From positions 682,001 to 746,000 of the forward strand of contig NZ_CP045178.1 in assembly GCF_009296025.1 (NCBI RefSeq): a DNA stretch of 64,000 bases, in the 5' to 3' direction. The stretch comes from Streptomyces tsukubensis. GTDB lineage: Bacteria > Actinomycetota > Actinomycetes > Streptomycetales > Streptomycetaceae. The notes beneath the pieces are model-generated. The model was not told where the DNA came from. It made no database searches and saw only the letters and a program-made list of their open reading frames with translations. Positions within the stretch are counted from its first letter, which is position 1. Each line of letters begins with the position of its first letter. This document shows positions 62,164 to 64,000 of the stretch, one piece after another. A program made the translations under genes and the position numbers.

Positions 62164-63624
62164 TCACGCCTCCGCCACCGCCCCTTTCTCCGCGGCGGGT
62201 GCGGCACTCGGGGCGGCGGCGCGCGCGACCGTCCTGCCGATGACGTGGATGAGCAGAGTCATCGCCAGAGTGATGCCGACCGCCACCCATGCGGAGATCT
62301 CGGTGGCATGGGCGTACGCGGCCGCGCTTTTGGCATGGCCGAGCGTCGAGAAGAACAGGGTCCCGACACAGGCGAGGCCGGTGACGCTGGCGAACTGTTG
62401 GAACGTCGAGAGCATCCCGGACGCGGCACCCGCCTGGGCCGGGGCGATCGCGGACAGCGGCACACCCACCAGGGACGGCAGGATCAGGCCGTTGCCCAGG
62501 CCCATCAGAGCGAGGGCGACGAGGAGTACGGGTACGGCGTTTCCGTCCTTGACGACGTGCAGCCCCACCGCGACGGTCAGGGCGCTGACGGTGGTGATCG
62601 CGGCGCCCAGCGTCATGATCCAGAGGCCGTGAGCGGCGATGAGCCGACGCCCCACCAGAGAGGTCACCATGGCGCCGACGGCGAGGGGCACGAAGCACAG
62701 CCCCGCGCGGAGCGGGCTGAGGCCGAGCCCGTCCTGTACGAAGAGGCTGAGGATAAAGCTCATGCTCATGAAGAAGAGCATGAAGGCCGCGTTCATCGCC
62801 ATGCCGATCTTGAAGACCGAGCTGCGGAACAGGGTCATGTCGAGCAGTGGCTGGCCACCGGCCCTGCCGACCCGGCGCTCCCAGCGGACCGTGAGCCCCA
62901 TGGTCACCACGGCGATCGCCAGAAAGGCCCAGATCCACCCGGGCCAGCCGAGCCCGCGGCCGAAGATCAGCGGTACGAGGGCCAGTCCGAGGGAGCCGGA
63001 GACGCCGACCATGCCGAGCAGGTCGAGCCGGGGCTGCTTGTCCGGGACCGTCCTGGGCAGCAGTCGGATACCGAGGGTCACCAGGACGGCGCCGACCGGG
63101 ACGTTGACGAGGAAGATGGCCCGCCATCCCAGCCCCGCGATGTCGGCGATCAGCAGCAGGCCACCGAGGACCTGGCCGAGAATCCCCGCGAGCCCGGCGG
63201 TGACGCCGTACCAGGACAGCGCCCGCGGCCGCTCCTCCGGCGGAAAGATCACGGTGACCAGGGCGAGCATCTGCGGAACCATGGCTGTGGCGGTGAAGCC
63301 CTGGACGAGCCGGCTGATCACGAGTTCCGTGGGGGTCTGCGACACCGCGCAGAGAGCGGACGCCACGGTGAATCCGGCCATCCCGAGCAGGAACATCTTT
63401 CGGTACCCGAGCCGGTCGCCCAGCCGGCCGCCGGTCACGAGACCGGCCGCGTAGACGAAGACGTATCCGCCGACGATCAGCTCCAGAGCGGCCTCCCCCG
63501 CGTGCAAGTCCTGCCGTAAGGAGGGAAGTGCGACATTGACCACTTGAGCGTCGAAGCCGTACATGAAGAACGCGGACATAATGACGGGCAGCGCGAGCCA
63601 CCGACGAGTATTGTCGGCCTGCAC
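62164..63624 (-). CDS. DHA2-type MFS exporter
   Basis: 486 aa from GTG 63624, preceded by GGGAGG at close spacing; an in-frame ATG 18 codons upstream has no such site. 14 helices: LPVIMSAFFMYGFDAQVVNV, GGRLGDRLGYRKMFLLGMAG, GLAGILGQVLGGLLLIADIA. Drug or metabolite efflux. Different from the exporter at 58083. Stands at the edge of the flavoenzyme-cupin block and diverges from the gene entering at 63937. Confidence 0.9.
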   Translation of the reverse strand: MQADNTRRWLALPVIMSAFFMYGFDAQVVNVALPSLRQDLHAGEAALELIVGGYVFVYAAGLVTGGRLGDRLGYRKMFLLGMAGFTVASALCAVSQTPTELVISRLVQGFTATAMVPQMLALVTVIFPPEERPRALSWYGVTAGLAGILGQVLGGLLLIADIAGLGWRAIFLVNVPVGAVLVTLGIRLLPRTVPDKQPRLDLLGMVGVSGSLGLALVPLIFGRGLGWPGWIWAFLAIAVVTMGLTVRWERRVGRAGGQPLLDMTLFRSSVFKIGMAMNAAFMLFFMSMSFILSLFVQDGLGLSPLRAGLCFVPLAVGAMVTSLVGRRLIAAHGLWIMTLGAAITTVSALTVAVGLHVVKDGNAVPVLLVALALMGLGNGLILPSLVGVPLSAIAPAQAGAASGMLSTFQQFASVTGLACVGTLFFSTLGHAKSAAAYAHATEISAWVAVGITLAMTLLIHVIGRTVARAAAPSAAPAAEKGAVAEA

Positions 63625-63936
63625 GTGTCCTCCCAGGGGTTTGAGAAAAGGAAATCGCAGAAGAAATTGACCATGCAACTGACTAGGTGCACTTTTCGTG
63701 CCATGCGGAGAATTACAGATTAATCGCCCCCAACCGGACGGGCGGCTTTATCTTGAATTCATTAATGGGGCGGCAACGGCAAGGTAAAAATCTTCCGGCC
63801 GTACGAACCGACTGAACCAGTCTGCCACCACGGGGGCGTCCACCACCGTGACCAGCATGTTATGTTGGTGCGTCTTTTGGAATGCATTTTCCAGGATATC
63901 CATTTCGTCTCTTTTTTCCGATGAGGGAGCGCTTGA
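63625..63936. other. AT-richer divergent promoter region
   Basis: 312 bases clearly lower in GC than the rest of the window. Presumably promoters for the exporter and the rightward gene. A 51-codon leftward frame (63748-63903) lies inside but I do not support it as a gene. Confidence 0.5.
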
Positions 63937-64000
63937 ATGGCGGGGGATTCGTACACGGTCGGAGTTGCCCACGAAAATCCATTGATGCGGTGGGCCCTGG
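63937..64000 (+). CDS. start of an unidentified gene (partial)
   Basis: ATG 63937 preceded by GAGGGAG seven bases upstream, an excellent ribosome site. The first 21 codons read MAGDSYTVGVAHENPLMRWA plus Leu before the window ends. Too little to assign a family. Confidence 0.5.
   Translation, partial: MAGDSYTVGVAHENPLMRWAL

Noticed and set aside
63748..63903. 51-codon leftward frame in the AT-rich region
   Set aside because: Weak ribosome site, sits between two well-supported divergent starts, no family resemblance.

Overview
The window is high-GC actinomycete DNA and reads as a Streptomyces chromosome segment. Codons end overwhelmingly in G or C, GTG starts are common, genes are tightly packed with 1- and 4-base overlaps, and the gene set is typical (LuxR and TetR regulators, many MFS pumps, P450s, an NRPS operon). 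No tRNA, rRNA, CRISPR array or transposase was seen. The species cannot be named from the sequence.

Left part (1-38.6 kb): accessory and housekeeping genes. In order: the 3' end of an unknown gene; a MerR-PP2C fusion; a coiled-coil/winged-helix protein; a secreted von Willebrand A pair; a second-type cytochrome oxidase subunit I with a small partner; a YhgE/Pip-like membrane protein with a divergent TetR; stress and redox proteins (HTH-PPOX, two-domain VOC, SRPBCC, two aldo/keto reductases); an MFS pump; a GH18 chitinase; a lipoprotein with three near-identical repeats; a FUSC protein; a xi-class glutathione transferase; another MFS pump; and a five-gene operon coupling a CocE-type hydrolase to an OpuC osmoprotectant importer. 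A CDF exporter, a ProP-like symporter, a GNAT, a chimeric pseudogene and a TetR/MMPL pair follow.

Central part (39.4-56.3 kb): one leftward biosynthetic operon of eight genes: NRPS, PCP-reductase protein, fatty acyl-AMP ligase, two large acyl-CoA dehydrogenases, a free acyl carrier protein and two P450s. The first five genes are joined by 4-base GTGA/ATGA overlaps, and a 12-bp hairpin ends the operon. My reading is as follows. The ligase loads a fatty acid onto the carrier protein and the dehydrogenases desaturate it. The first C domain then passes it to serine (module 1), and module 2 adds glycine, N-methylated by an embedded methyltransferase. The terminal reductase releases an aldehyde or alcohol. 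The standout feature is module 2: its adenylation domain is interrupted by the methyltransferase and then cut across two polypeptides, so the A10 lysine lies on a different protein from the substrate pocket.

Right part (56.7-64 kb): a compact LAL-like LuxR regulator overlapping a DHA2 exporter, probably the cluster's regulator and pump. Next come an NTF2-like protein divergent from an acyl-CoA-dehydrogenase-like flavoenzyme coupled to a cupin, a second DHA2 exporter, and the start of a rightward gene that leaves the window. Whether this last block belongs to the lipopeptide pathway is open.

Most intergenic ends carry long perfect inverted repeats that I read as intrinsic terminators. They give independent support for the operon boundaries.
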